Part shown: positions 43,038 through 51,775 of the stretch, one piece after another
Position numbering within the stretch: the first letter of the stretch is position 1
How the letters are laid out: each line of letters starts with the position of its first letter
Program-made: the position numbers and the translations under genes
Assembly: GCF_900188275.1 (NCBI RefSeq)
Contig: NZ_FZNY01000006.1
Span: forward strand, 124,001-188,000
Reading direction: 5' to 3'
From: Dokdonia pacifica
Lineage (GTDB): Bacteria > Bacteroidota > Bacteroidia > Flavobacteriales > Flavobacteriaceae
DNA: 64,000 nucleotides
The notes under the pieces: generated by a model
What the model was told of the DNA's origin: nothing
The model's input: the letters and a program-made list of their open reading frames with translations, nothing else
Databases searched by the model: none

Positions 43038-43874
43038 TTAAATTTTAAATGTAAATACAGGTAATTCTGCATGATTTGCAATATCCTCACCTATACTTCC
43101 ATTAAAAAAATGTGCTAAACCTCTTCTTCCATGCGTAGGGATTGCTAATGCATCAGCCCCGGCTTTATAGGCATAATCAAAGATAGCTTGCTCAATACTA
43201 TAACCATTTAAATAGACAACCTCATCAGGACGAATAGGAGCATCAAAATCGGCAATAGTAAGAAATTCTTCAGCCCTTTGATCTATTTGTGTAGAACTCT
43301 TAAAGGCAGTACCAGGTAAATTTACATACACGAGATCTACTGCAGCTCCTAATAATTGAAATAAACGCATTGCTTTGCGATATGCCAATACATTTTCGGT
43401 TTTAAAATCACACGCAAATACAACTCTATCGAGCATAAAGTCGGTAATTTCTTTTTTGATCACTAATACAGGAATATCAGAGGTCCGTACTACCTTCTCG
43501 GTATTAGATCCTACGAAAACTTCAGAGAGTCCTTTACTACCATGTGACCCCATGATGATTATATCAACACCTTGATCATTAGCCACCTCATTAATCTCAT
43601 TAAAATCTTTATAATTCTGTACAATTTCTGAAACAGAAATCTCATCTAGAAATGCATGTGATTTTATATCTCCAAATCGTTTTTTAGCTAGCTTCATATA
43701 GTAAATAGCTTCAGCGACTTCTTGCCCTTCATTTTTTGTTAAGATCGCTTGTGACAATCCTAACATATGTAATAATATAATTTCTGCATCATGTCTTTTT
43801 GCAAGTGTTGCAGCAACTTTTAATGCATATTCTGAGTGATTTGAAAAATCAACGGGGACTAAAATTTTTTTCAT
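43038..43874 (-). CDS. Universal stress protein, tandem type
   Basis: 278 residues. KKILVPVDFSNHSEYALKVA and MGSHGSKGLSEVFVGSNTEK (ATP loop) are typical. Repeat 2 keeps PTHGRRGLAHFFNGSIGED, a full second nucleotide-binding motif, unlike the cluster at 30714-36013. It is co-transcribed with the ribosome hibernation factor 13 bp upstream. Confidence 0.92.
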   Translation of the reverse strand: MKKILVPVDFSNHSEYALKVAATLAKRHDAEIILLHMLGLSQAILTKNEGQEVAEAIYYMKLAKKRFGDIKSHAFLDEISVSEIVQNYKDFNEINEVANDQGVDIIIMGSHGSKGLSEVFVGSNTEKVVRTSDIPVLVIKKEITDFMLDRVVFACDFKTENVLAYRKAMRLFQLLGAAVDLVYVNLPGTAFKSSTQIDQRAEEFLTIADFDAPIRPDEVVYLNGYSIEQAIFDYAYKAGADALAIPTHGRRGLAHFFNGSIGEDIANHAELPVFTFKI

Positions 43875-43887
43875 GACATGATATTAT

Positions 43888-44187
43888 TTAATGAGCTGTG
43901 AATATTTGCTTACGTTTTTTAAGTTGTTTTTCTATGTCAGATAACGTTTCTTTTACTGCCATTTCAAAATTTTTCTCAACAGAGGAAGCATAAAGACGAG
44001 GTCCAGGAGCACTAATTTCTATTTCACACATACAATGATTACCTGTGTGATCATTTGTTTTTTTTATAAATACCTGTGCTTTAATTAACCAAGGGTATTT
44101 TTTGAATAATACATCTGTTTTATCTTCTATGTATTGTGTTAAGGTCTCACTAGTAGCAATTTTTACAAATTGTATTTCGATAGTCAT
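43888..44187 (-). CDS. Ribosome hibernation promoting factor
   Basis: 99 residues, short HPF/RaiA type: IEIQFVKIATSETLTQYIEDK, then the strand HCMCEIEISAPGPRLYASS and helix DIEKQLKKRK. Binds the 30S decoding region and silences or dimerises ribosomes in stationary or energy-starved cells. It is the first gene of a unit with a Usp and has a Crp-like box 57 bp upstream. Confidence 0.88.
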   Translation of the reverse strand: MTIEIQFVKIATSETLTQYIEDKTDVLFKKYPWLIKAQVFIKKTNDHTGNHCMCEIEISAPGPRLYASSVEKNFEMAVKETLSDIEKQLKKRKQIFTAH

Positions 44188-44243
44188 AGTTGTTTAGTTT
44201 TAAATTTCTATTTCAAAATTAAGAGACTCTTTTATTAAAAAAT

Positions 44244-44257
44244 ATGATGCATATCAT
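44244..44257. promoter_or_regulatory. Crp/Fnr-like box before hibernation factor gene
   Basis: ATGATGCATATCAT, a perfect 14-bp palindrome, 57 bp before the start codon. Confidence 0.65.
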
Positions 44258-44323
44258 ACTATGAGTATTTAGATAAAAGAGTTTGTAAACTCTTAAAAAA
44301 TAATGGTAAGTGTCCCGATATTA

Positions 44324-44977
44324 TCAAAATCGGTACATAGCTCCAGCACTTATAGTGATGAACTCTAAGTTTAATACTTGTTCGGTAGTATCAATGAGTA
44401 TTATTGTATTTGGAGAGAATCGATAACGTAGTTCTGCAGTAAATGTCCAATGGTCAAATACAGGAACTAAGACACCGCTTCCTAATTGCCAATTGAATGT
44501 GAAATCAGTTTTTTGATCATTTGAAGGCGTGTCACTTGTGACTTGTATTCTGCTATAAATAGTACCTGCGCTTAGATAATAACCTACGTTACTTTTATTT
44601 AGAGGTAAACGTAAGCGAGCTCCTAAAATATAACCACCTTGATTGAAATCTATATGGTCTTCATCAAAACGTTCGTCCGTATCAACCTGACTCCAATGTA
44701 CACCTCCATACAAGGCTAAATGAGGCATGATATTATATGTTGCTTCTAATTCTAAGCCATTTCCAACTCTAAGATCTTTATTCATAAAAGAAGTAACTGG
44801 AAAATTAAGTTGAGGTCTGAAAACCACACCCCATCGTTCTTGTGCAGAAACATAGCAGGTAGTGATTAACATAATGACTAGACAATACATCTTCTTTTTA
44901 AAAAGAAACCCTGAGAAATAGTCAGATGATAGATGACTAAGAATACTCTTTTTTTTATTGTTATAACGATCATTCAT
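44324..44977 (-). CDS. Outer-membrane beta-barrel protein
   Basis: 217 residues from ATG 44977. A signal segment (MYCLVIMLITTCYVSAQ) begins at residue 30, so the true start could be ATG 44890. I keep 44977 because the Crp-like box then lies 61 bp upstream, like the other members. The mature part is an 8-stranded-type barrel with alternating residues and ends in ISAGAMYRF, the C-terminal aromatic signature. Confidence 0.78.
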   Translation of the reverse strand: MNDRYNNKKKSILSHLSSDYFSGFLFKKKMYCLVIMLITTCYVSAQERWGVVFRPQLNFPVTSFMNKDLRVGNGLELEATYNIMPHLALYGGVHWSQVDTDERFDEDHIDFNQGGYILGARLRLPLNKSNVGYYLSAGTIYSRIQVTSDTPSNDQKTDFTFNWQLGSGVLVPVFDHWTFTAELRYRFSPNTIILIDTTEQVLNLEFITISAGAMYRF

Positions 44978-45037
44978 AGTCCCTAAATTGTATTTGTTTA
45001 TGTACTACTAAAGTAGGAGTAGACCTCTTTTAAAAAA

Positions 45038-45051
45038 ATGATCTTTATCAG
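45038..45051. promoter_or_regulatory. Crp/Fnr-like box before barrel protein gene
   Basis: ATGATCTTTATCAG, 61 bp before the ATG at 44977. Confidence 0.55.
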
Positions 45052-45110
45052 TTAATAAGCTTTTTAACGATGTGTTTTAAAAGGGAAATGGGAGTGAAAT
45101 TTTAAAAATA

Positions 45111-45145
45111 AAAGCGACCTAATACATAAATGATTAGGTCGCTTT
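45111..45145 (-). terminator. Intrinsic terminator, leftward
   Basis: 13-bp stem (AAAGCGACCTAAT / ATTAGGTCGCTTT) with a T run on the minus strand. It ends either the Mla operon or a short transcript starting near 45380. Confidence 0.8.
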
Positions 45146-45162
45146 CTTCATGATACAAAATC

Positions 45163-45240
45163 TTACATCTTTTTTTGTGGGTAATTTATTATAGAATCTA
45201 TGCTATTAAATGAAATCAACTGATCAAAAGCGCCTTTCAT
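45163..45240 (-). CDS. Possible 25-residue peptide or part of a small RNA
   Basis: The frame MKGAFDQLISFNSIDSIINY..QKKM lies in a 275-bp gene-free space between the Crp-like box at 45405 and the terminator at 45111. Codon use looks normal, but there is no homologue to cite. The transcript itself may be the functional product. Confidence 0.3.
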   Translation of the reverse strand: MKGAFDQLISFNSIDSIINYPQKKM

Positions 45241-45404
45241 AAAGTATATATATGCTCAATCAAAAGTTTAGTCACGTAGACTTTATAAAACTTATTGAGT
45301 TTCTATAAACTACTATAGGATAGTTTTTCTTAATAAACCCCGAAGATGTATAAGAGCGTTGTATAATTATAGTATAAAAGTAAATTGTTTTTACCTTAAA
45401 AAAT

Positions 45405-45418
45405 ATGATATATATCAT
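45405..45418. promoter_or_regulatory. Crp/Fnr-like box without annotated gene downstream
   Basis: ATGATATATATCAT, a perfect 14-bp palindrome, directly behind mlaD. On the minus strand it would drive only the short 45111-45360 interval. Confidence 0.55.
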
Positions 45419-45421
45419 ATT

Positions 45422-46414
45422 TCAATTTTTTAAATCTCTATTTTTTCTTTTTAAAGCTTCTTTTTCTATTTTCTTAAAGTATCCTCTAAAGAAAATAGAG
45501 TGTTGTAAAGCTTCCATGTTCTCATTAAACTTAGCAGTGCCTTCTTTAATACTCTGCATAGTACTATCTATATCTTTAGTGAAATTTTCATTCATAGTAA
45601 GATGATGCATAGCTCCTTTGTTATTAGAAATACGAGTCATTACGGTATCTAGTGTGGCGCTTACTTTTTGTATATCTTGACTTGCTATTTCTACATTTTT
45701 GATAATAGTTTTTACTTTCTGTCCCTGTATACTATCAGCAAGTAATACACCCGCAACACTATGTTCCATATCGATACGCTCTAATGTTGTAGAAATTTCA
45801 TGGGTCATTGTTGCGATGTGATTGCTGGACGTTTTTAAGTTTTTCATTGTAGTTTTAATATCGTCAGATAATTGCTTGTCATTTAATAATGATGCTATTG
45901 TCCCATCTCCATTCAATATTTCGGCGGTAATTTTTAGTAAATCGGCAGAGAGTAATGCAAGATTTTGATTTGTTGCATTAAGTGTTGTCATCATATTATC
46001 GGTACTTATACGACTGTAACTAGCTATTGTATCTCCAGAAGTTACTAATGGAGATACTCCTTCTCTAGGAATAATATTTATGATCATATTTCCAACTAAT
46101 CCATCAGAACCTATGGTGGCTACGGCATTTTTTTTAAGATAATTGCCCATATGTTCTTTAAGCATCATTTCTACAAAGAGAAGCGTATCTGATTCTATTT
46201 TAATAGCATGTACTGTTCCAATATCAATTCCAGAATACCGTACATTATTGCCTAGTTGAAGCCCATTTACATGAGTGAAATGAGCATTGATTTTTATAGT
46301 ATTTGAAAATATGTTTTGTCTATTTCCAATGAGATATAATACAATAACTAGCAGTATTGTCCCGGTGATTACAAAAATGCCTAATCGAACTTTATTTTTA
46401 GAAGATGCTTCCAT
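45422..46414 (-). CDS. MlaD/MCE-domain protein
   Basis: 330 residues. A membrane anchor (LGIFVITGTILLVIVLYLIG) is followed by an MCE domain (about 40-120, FTHVNGLQLGNNVRYSGIDIGTV and GLVGNMIINI). The C-terminal two thirds is a helical, coiled-coil stalk typical of substrate-binding MCE proteins. It completes the Mla-type ABC system with the ATPase and permease just upstream. Likely moves phospholipid or sterol-like lipids between the membranes. Confidence 0.9.
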   Translation of the reverse strand: MEASSKNKVRLGIFVITGTILLVIVLYLIGNRQNIFSNTIKINAHFTHVNGLQLGNNVRYSGIDIGTVHAIKIESDTLLFVEMMLKEHMGNYLKKNAVATIGSDGLVGNMIINIIPREGVSPLVTSGDTIASYSRISTDNMMTTLNATNQNLALLSADLLKITAEILNGDGTIASLLNDKQLSDDIKTTMKNLKTSSNHIATMTHEISTTLERIDMEHSVAGVLLADSIQGQKVKTIIKNVEIASQDIQKVSATLDTVMTRISNNKGAMHHLTMNENFTKDIDSTMQSIKEGTAKFNENMEALQHSIFFRGYFKKIEKEALKRKNRDLKN

Positions 46415-46423
46415 AGTTTATCG

Positions 46424-47173
46424 TTATTTAAAAAACATTTTAGTCATAGAATCTTTAGAAGAAGATAACTCATCATAAGTTCCTTCTGCATAATTGATGC
46501 CGTCTACTAGTAAAATAATTCTATTAGATATGACGCGGGCGCAATCTACATCATGAGTAATAATTAGGGATGATGTTCCGTATCTATCCTGAATATTTCG
46601 CATTAGATGTATAATTTCCTTGGCAGTTATAGGGTCTAAGCCAGTAGTAGGCTCATCATAAAGCATAATACTAGGTTTAAGTATTAATGCTCTGGCTAAT
46701 GCTACCCTTCGTTTCATTCCACCAGATAATTCGGAGGGCATGAGATCTATAGCGTCTACTAAACCTACATTTTCTAATGCTTCGTGTACAAGGTCATGTA
46801 CGCTTTCGCGAAAGCGTAATTTGTCTTTATGTCTGCGTAAAGGAAATTCTAGATTTTCACGTACTGTCATCGAGTCGTACAAGGCACTGCCTTGAAATAA
46901 AAAACCAATTTCGGTACGTAAAAAATCCAACTCTGTCTGGCCTAATATTGAGATATCTTTGTTTTTAATTTTAATAGTTCCAGAAGTAGCTTTCATCAGT
47001 CCTACTAAACATTTGATCATCACAGATTTCCCAGAGCCTGATTTCCCCATAATGACTACGTTCTCTTGAGGATATAATGATACATTAAACCCTTTAAGCA
47101 CTTGGTGGTCTCCAAAGCTTTTTTTTAAATCTTTGATTTCTAAAACAGGAGATATGTTATTTTTTATAGACAT
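46424..47173 (-). CDS. MlaF-type ABC transporter ATPase
   Basis: 249 residues. Walker A GKSGSGKSVMIK, the signature LSGGMKRRVALARAL, Walker B IMLYDEPTTGLDP and a switch His in LIITHDVD are all intact. The LSGGM variant is typical of lipid-transport (Mla) ATPases. It overlaps the permease gene by 1 bp. The iterated palindrome at 46799-46818 is read as RFRESV. Confidence 0.93.
   Translation of the reverse strand: MSIKNNISPVLEIKDLKKSFGDHQVLKGFNVSLYPQENVVIMGKSGSGKSVMIKCLVGLMKATSGTIKIKNKDISILGQTELDFLRTEIGFLFQGSALYDSMTVRENLEFPLRRHKDKLRFRESVHDLVHEALENVGLVDAIDLMPSELSGGMKRRVALARALILKPSIMLYDEPTTGLDPITAKEIIHLMRNIQDRYGTSSLIITHDVDCARVISNRIILLVDGINYAEGTYDELSSSKDSMTKMFFK
46799..46818. repeat. Iterated palindrome copy inside mlaF-like gene
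   Basis: TACGCTTTCGCGAAAGCGTA perfect 20-bp palindrome, read on the minus strand as RFRES, a frame different from the trp copies. Confidence 0.9.
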
Positions 47174-47955
47174 TAGATTTCAAAAAATATATCAGATATA
47201 AATACTGCAATAAAGTCAACTATAAATAAAAGCATAGAAGCATACACGACTGCAATATTGGATGCTTCGCCCACACCTAGAGTCCCTTTTTTACAATGAT
47301 ATCCTTTATAACACCCTACAAGACCTATTACAAAACCAAAGAAAAAAGTCTTTATCGTTGCGGGTAAGATATCTCCAAAGGATAAAGCTTTAATTACTTT
47401 ATTAAAGTACAGCGTAAAGGAAACACCTCCTTTTGAGTACTCAACTAGCGAAGAGCCTATCAATGCAATAGTATCACCAAAAATAACAAGTAGTGGTAAC
47501 ATTAAAGTAGTCGCGGTAATACGTGTTACCACTAGATATTTAAAGGGGTTGGTTCCAGACACTTCCATTGCGTCTATTTGTTCTGTAACTCGCATAGATC
47601 CCAGTTCTGCACCTATGCCAGAACCTATTTTTCCTGCACATATAAGTGCTATGACTACAGGGCCAATCTCTCTTACAATAGAAATACTTACCATAGATGG
47701 CATCCATGATGCAGCTCCAAATTCTAATAGAGTAGGACGTGACTGAAGCGTAAATACAAGTCCGAGAATAAATCCAGTAACCCCAACTAAAAAAAGAGAC
47801 CTATTTCCAATGATATAGCATTGTTTTATCAATTCACTAGTTTCATAAGGACCTTTAAAAACTTCTTTAAAATACCGTATCGCAAAATGCGATAAATCTC
47901 CAATCTCAATTAGAAAATTGTATAAACGTGTTGGATATGTATTTACAAGAGACAT
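47173..47955 (-). CDS. MlaE-family ABC permease
   Basis: 260 residues with about five hydrophobic segments. The MlaE signature is clear: TSELIKQCYIIGNRSLFLVG, GAELGSMRVTEQIDAMEVSG and FGFVIGLVGCYKG. It is transcribed 24 bp after a Usp gene and before the ATPase and MlaD genes, so all four share one promoter. Confidence 0.93.
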   Translation of the reverse strand: MSLVNTYPTRLYNFLIEIGDLSHFAIRYFKEVFKGPYETSELIKQCYIIGNRSLFLVGVTGFILGLVFTLQSRPTLLEFGAASWMPSMVSISIVREIGPVVIALICAGKIGSGIGAELGSMRVTEQIDAMEVSGTNPFKYLVVTRITATTLMLPLLVIFGDTIALIGSSLVEYSKGGVSFTLYFNKVIKALSFGDILPATIKTFFFGFVIGLVGCYKGYHCKKGTLGVGEASNIAVVYASMLLFIVDFIAVFISDIFFEI

Positions 47956-47979
47956 GATGCTATATGATTTCAGTACATT

Positions 47980-48816
47980 CTAGTTTTTAAGAAAAATAGT
48001 AGGTTTCTCTATTTTTAAAATCAAATCATCAATACCTGTGTTTTTTAAAATTCTAGATGTAAAAGATGTTGGACTAGTCCTCACGATATTAATATCGGTT
48101 TTTAATACCTCATCGACCACTTGGAGTTGCTTTCCTTTGTTTTCTGTATGCTGCGAAAGATGAAAATAGGGGATGTTATTTTGATCAAAATCTTTTTCAA
48201 TTTGATGCATTTCTTCTTTTTGATATAAAGGCTCTGATGATGATAATCTTAACACAGATACCCTTGTAGTTTTCCTATCTATTATTTTAAAAGCTTTGTC
48301 AAAAACATGGGTTGTGTAGGTAGTGTCTTTATCAAGGACTAAAAGAGCATTGTGTATAGGCTCATAAACATAATTTTCAGGAATAATAAACACAGGACAG
48401 TTTACTTTACGAATCACTCGGGTACTATGACTCCCAAATATTTTTTCAATAAAATTGGATTGCCCATTTGATCCCATTATAATACAATCAATATCATGAT
48501 TTTTAACAGCTTGTTTTACAGCATCTGTAAATACATCATAATCTAATAGATCTGTAAATGTATAATCCTCATGTGTATAGGTTTCTTTAAGAAATGCAAT
48601 CTTAGTATCTAACTTTGTTTTTGAAGAAGATAAGATGGTGTCGTATAGCGTCTCATCTTCACTAGCCGTTATGAGATTATCTGTAGTATACTCCCATACT
48701 TTTACAATATTTAAAAAATAAAAATGACACGATTGACCGCTAAAAAAATGCATGGCATATGTAGTTGCATTTATAGAATGAGGTTCAAAATTTGATAAAA
48801 TCAATATATTTTTCAT
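47980..48816 (-). CDS. Universal stress protein at head of Mla operon
   Basis: 278 residues. KNILILSNFEPHSINATTYA replaces the usual VPTDFS, while MGSNGQSNFIEKIFGSHSTR keeps the ATP loop. Repeat 2 is degenerate. It begins the Usp-MlaE-MlaF-MlaD unit, controlled by the box at 48872-48885, 56 bp upstream. Confidence 0.87.
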   Translation of the reverse strand: MKNILILSNFEPHSINATTYAMHFFSGQSCHFYFLNIVKVWEYTTDNLITASEDETLYDTILSSSKTKLDTKIAFLKETYTHEDYTFTDLLDYDVFTDAVKQAVKNHDIDCIIMGSNGQSNFIEKIFGSHSTRVIRKVNCPVFIIPENYVYEPIHNALLVLDKDTTYTTHVFDKAFKIIDRKTTRVSVLRLSSSEPLYQKEEMHQIEKDFDQNNIPYFHLSQHTENKGKQLQVVDEVLKTDINIVRTSPTSFTSRILKNTGIDDLILKIEKPTIFLKN

Positions 48817-48871
48817 AATAGCTCAGCATGGTTGATATGTCCAAAACTAAAGCCGAAATATGAATTAGGGT

Positions 48872-48885
48872 ATGATATATATCAG
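48872..48885. promoter_or_regulatory. Crp/Fnr-like box before Usp-Mla operon
   Basis: ATGATATATATCAG, 56 bp before the start codon. Confidence 0.6.
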
Positions 48886-49009
48886 TTCTCTAAGAATAGG
48901 GTGTGTTTTGAGGGTTTTTGGAAATAGTCTTTAAAAGAATAAAGCTGGAGATGCACCTTCGAGCTTCCGTTAAGGGAATACAGCTGTCTGTCCTTTCAGT
49001 CTAGATGTA

Positions 49010-49276
49010 TTAAATAAAACGTTTGTTCATAAACGCTCTGCCAGATCCAGATTTAAGATATTTTTCAAACTGATACGCTTTATATTTATCGTTAAATTGA
49101 ATACTAGTAATAAGTGTTACAGGAGTTCGATATTTAGTAGATGTTACTTGTTGTTTATTATGAGATTGAAGTCTTTTGTCTAAGTAAGATGTACAACCTA
49201 CATAATGCGAGTTGTCATTACATTTGATAATATAAACAGTCCAAGTTTGTATCATAGTAAAGTGGACGTTGTCCAC
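49010..49276 (-). CDS. GIY-YIG domain protein
   Basis: 88 residues, a single GIY-YIG fold: WTVYIIKCNDNSHYVGCTSYLDKRLQSH, where the motif reads VYI/YVG, then Arg and YQFEKYLKSGSGRAFMNKRF. These short UvrC/Slx1-like proteins are common in Bacteroidota, often near RNA genes. The strand leads away from the integration site. Function of the single-domain group is uncertain. The upstream 49262-49277 forms a GTGGAC/GTCCAC hairpin. Confidence 0.8.
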   Translation of the reverse strand: MDNVHFTMIQTWTVYIIKCNDNSHYVGCTSYLDKRLQSHNKQQVTSTKYRTPVTLITSIQFNDKYKAYQFEKYLKSGSGRAFMNKRFI

Positions 49277-49327
49277 CGTAGCTCAACGTATCAATATAAG
49301 TTGAGTGAGATTAAGTTGTAATAAAAA

Positions 49328-49365
49328 CTCGCCGTCGCTTCATAAAAAAATGAAGCTATGGCGAG
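49328..49365 (-). terminator. Stranded original ssrA terminator
   Basis: On the minus strand, CTCGCC + GCTTCAT pair with ATGAAGC + GGCGAG across a 3x3 internal loop, followed by TTTTTATT. It lies next to the left att repeat, exactly where the ssrA 3' end stood before integration. Confidence 0.7.
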
Positions 49366-49370
49366 CGAAG

Positions 49371-49384
49371 GTGGAGTCGGGCGG
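49371..49384 (+). mobile_element. attL of ssrA-integrated element
   Basis: GTGGAGTCGGGCGG is repeated exactly at 62751-62764, the 3' acceptor-stem end of ssrA. The 13.4-kb segment between the copies is the element. Confidence 0.8.
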
Positions 49385-49502
49385 TATTGAACTATTTATA
49401 TGAGTTTTTACTTTAATATTAGTGTTTATAATAAATTAACCTATTTTAAAGGCTTTTATATCACTAATTAGTACCTTTGATATATAAAGATATAAAACAT
49501 AA

Positions 49503-49535
49503 TTGTCAACGATTGTGTAAACTTATATGTCAACG
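49503..49535 (+). repeat. Left arm-type integrase sites
   Basis: TTGTCAACG (49503-49511) and ATGTCAACG (49527-49535). The 22-bp stretch 49503-49524 matches 62687-62708 with two differences, in the same orientation. Probable arm-type binding sites of the integrase, directly before its gene. Confidence 0.6.
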
Positions 49536-49536
49536 C

Positions 49537-50796
49537 ATGAAAAGCAGTACATTTTTTTTAAGAAAGCCTAAAGGAGATAAAAAGACCTTAATACTATTCT
49601 CATGTAATTTCCAGAATGAGGGCAAGAAGTTTGTTTATTCTACAGGAGAAACTATTCTACCTATGCATTGGGATTTTAAAAACAGATCACCAAAAACACA
49701 AGGCAAGAAAGACGAAAATTGCAATACAATAAAAAACCAGATAGCTAGGTATTCCAAAAAACTTGGAGAAGTAGAAGCGAGATGTACTGCAATGGATGAA
49801 GATTTTACCTCACAAATATTAAGACGTGAGTTTGATAAAGAATTCAAAAAGACAAAAGTAGGTGCAAGTGTATTTTTTGATGCTTACGATGATTTTATGA
49901 GTGATAAGATAAAATTACATGAGTGGTCACATTCTACTATAAAAAGATATAAGAACATTAAGAACATCTTAAAAGACTTTGAGAAAGACCGTTCCTACAA
50001 ACTGACATTTTCAAAAATTAATAGCTCATTTCATAGCGAATTTACCGACTACTGTTTAAATGATAAAGAGCATATAACAAATACATACTCTAGGAATTTA
50101 GGACTTTTCAAAACGTTCATGTTTTGGGCATTAAAAAAGCATTACACCTACAATACAGAATTTGAGAGTTTCAAAAAGAAAGAAAGGGTAATCACAAAGC
50201 AGATCGCACTTAGTAAAGATGATATTGATAAGTTGCTACAAACAGAATTTAAAATCGAACGTCTGGAGAAGGTGCGGGATATATTTATTTTTTGCTGTGT
50301 TACGGGTATGCGTTTTGGCGAACTAAAACTTGTAAACATTCAAAATATTATCAATGATAAAATAATATTGAAAGAAGAAAAGTCTGTATCTAAAAAAGAG
50401 CGAAAGATACCTATCCCATCTATCGGTAAACAGATACTTAAAAAATACAATTATAAACTTCCCTTAGTCAGCAATCAGAAAATGAATAAGGCAATAAAAG
50501 AAGTTTTTCAAGAAACAGGGTATACTTATGATGTTGAGAAAACTACGACTAGAGGGAAAGAAGTTATAAGGGAGAAAATGCCATACTTTGAGCGCATAGG
50601 AACACACACAGCAAGACGTACCTACATCACTATGATGAAGTCAAAAGGTAAAAGCGATAAACTTATCTCAGAGATCACAGGACACCGAGACATCAAAACT
50701 TTAAATCAATACTACCAAGTAGACGACACGCATACTGCTAATGCTGTTGATGATGTTTTTGGGGATTTTGAATATCAAATGAAAAATATAAGCTGA
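49537..50796 (+). CDS. Tyrosine integrase of the ssrA element
   Basis: 419 residues from ATG 49537; an upstream in-frame start would read through the arm sites. An N-terminal arm-binding domain and SAM-like core-binding domain precede the catalytic part: Arg259 (TGMRFGELK), His357-x-x-Arg360 (GTHTARRTY), His383 (ITGHRD) and Tyr392/393 (LNQYYQ). This is the Bacteroidota phage-integrase type. It lies 152 bp from attL and would perform integration in ssrA. Confidence 0.95.
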   Translation: MKSSTFFLRKPKGDKKTLILFSCNFQNEGKKFVYSTGETILPMHWDFKNRSPKTQGKKDENCNTIKNQIARYSKKLGEVEARCTAMDEDFTSQILRREFDKEFKKTKVGASVFFDAYDDFMSDKIKLHEWSHSTIKRYKNIKNILKDFEKDRSYKLTFSKINSSFHSEFTDYCLNDKEHITNTYSRNLGLFKTFMFWALKKHYTYNTEFESFKKKERVITKQIALSKDDIDKLLQTEFKIERLEKVRDIFIFCCVTGMRFGELKLVNIQNIINDKIILKEEKSVSKKERKIPIPSIGKQILKKYNYKLPLVSNQKMNKAIKEVFQETGYTYDVEKTTTRGKEVIREKMPYFERIGTHTARRTYITMMKSKGKSDKLISEITGHRDIKTLNQYYQVDDTHTANAVDDVFGDFEYQMKNIS

Positions 50797-50798
50797 TA

Positions 50799-51656
50799 AT
50801 GTTTATTCCTGCAATAATAAGAGAGCAATTAAGCGTGTTGTTTGAAATCCTAAAAAGGGATAAAGAAAATGAAATACATGTTTGGTATTACTTCATTCAA
50901 AGAAATGAAGTTCCTTTCTTGGATTCACATGAACTGGATATATGGATGACTAATAATAAGGTTGAAAGTGCTATTGCCTTTAAAATGATATTGTGTCTAT
51001 CCAGAGATATAATAAGGTTGTATGAAGATATATATTTTGATAGGGATAATAATATGCGTAAGCCAGACGACGAAGTGATAAGAGTTTATAATTTGCGTGA
51101 AAAAAAGCCAATGGTTTTGGTTTGTGATAGTCGTACAGAAATGCATGATAGAGGAATGAAAGACATCGTTTTTAATGGTAAGTTTTATACCTTTTACGCT
51201 ATGAGAATAATTGCAACAAAAATATGTCAAAATATACAAAGCGTTGTTATAAGTCACATGCCCAATCTAGCTTATTTAATTCAATTAGATTTTGAAGATT
51301 ACGATTTTAAAATACCTAGTCCTAAAAATGAGGAAATAAATTACATCTACAACGGGAAAAAAATTCCTGCAAAATATTACGCTCTATATCATTGGATTTT
51401 AATTGCTTTAGGTCAAGAAATACCTTTTGTTCCAAATGAAAACGATCAATACAGAAGATCGGAAATAGAAGATATTGCAAAGACTAAATATTCTGGAATA
51501 GGTAGTCAGAGTTTTTATAGGTCTTTTATAGAATTAGATATAACCAGGGAAAATGAAATTGCAATTAATTTTGGAAAAGATTATAAAAAAATAATTAGTC
51601 ATATATCTAATAATAATGCAAAAGTGATACAAAAACTTAAAAAGTTACCTAACTAA
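50799..51656 (+). CDS. Hypothetical protein next to integrase
   Basis: 285 residues, 2 bp after the integrase. No clear domain. The C-terminal 110 residues (KYYALYHWILIALGQEIPF, SEIEDIAKTKYSGIGSQSFYRSF) have the pattern of proteins that accompany integrases in Bacteroidota mobile elements. Function unknown. Confidence 0.65.
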   Translation: MFIPAIIREQLSVLFEILKRDKENEIHVWYYFIQRNEVPFLDSHELDIWMTNNKVESAIAFKMILCLSRDIIRLYEDIYFDRDNNMRKPDDEVIRVYNLREKKPMVLVCDSRTEMHDRGMKDIVFNGKFYTFYAMRIIATKICQNIQSVVISHMPNLAYLIQLDFEDYDFKIPSPKNEEINYIYNGKKIPAKYYALYHWILIALGQEIPFVPNENDQYRRSEIEDIAKTKYSGIGSQSFYRSFIELDITRENEIAINFGKDYKKIISHISNNNAKVIQKLKKLPN

Positions 51657-51775
51657 TTTACCTGAAAATAAAAATATTTATCTAAAAATCAATCACTTGT
51701 GTTGAGGTAAAATACCTATAAATTACCCGTTTAATATCTGTCAAACCTTTGTTGTGAACAAAAAACACAATAAAA

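Noticed and set aside
49010-49276. GIY-YIG gene as part of the mobile element
   Set aside because: It lies outside the attL repeat and was chromosomal before insertion.
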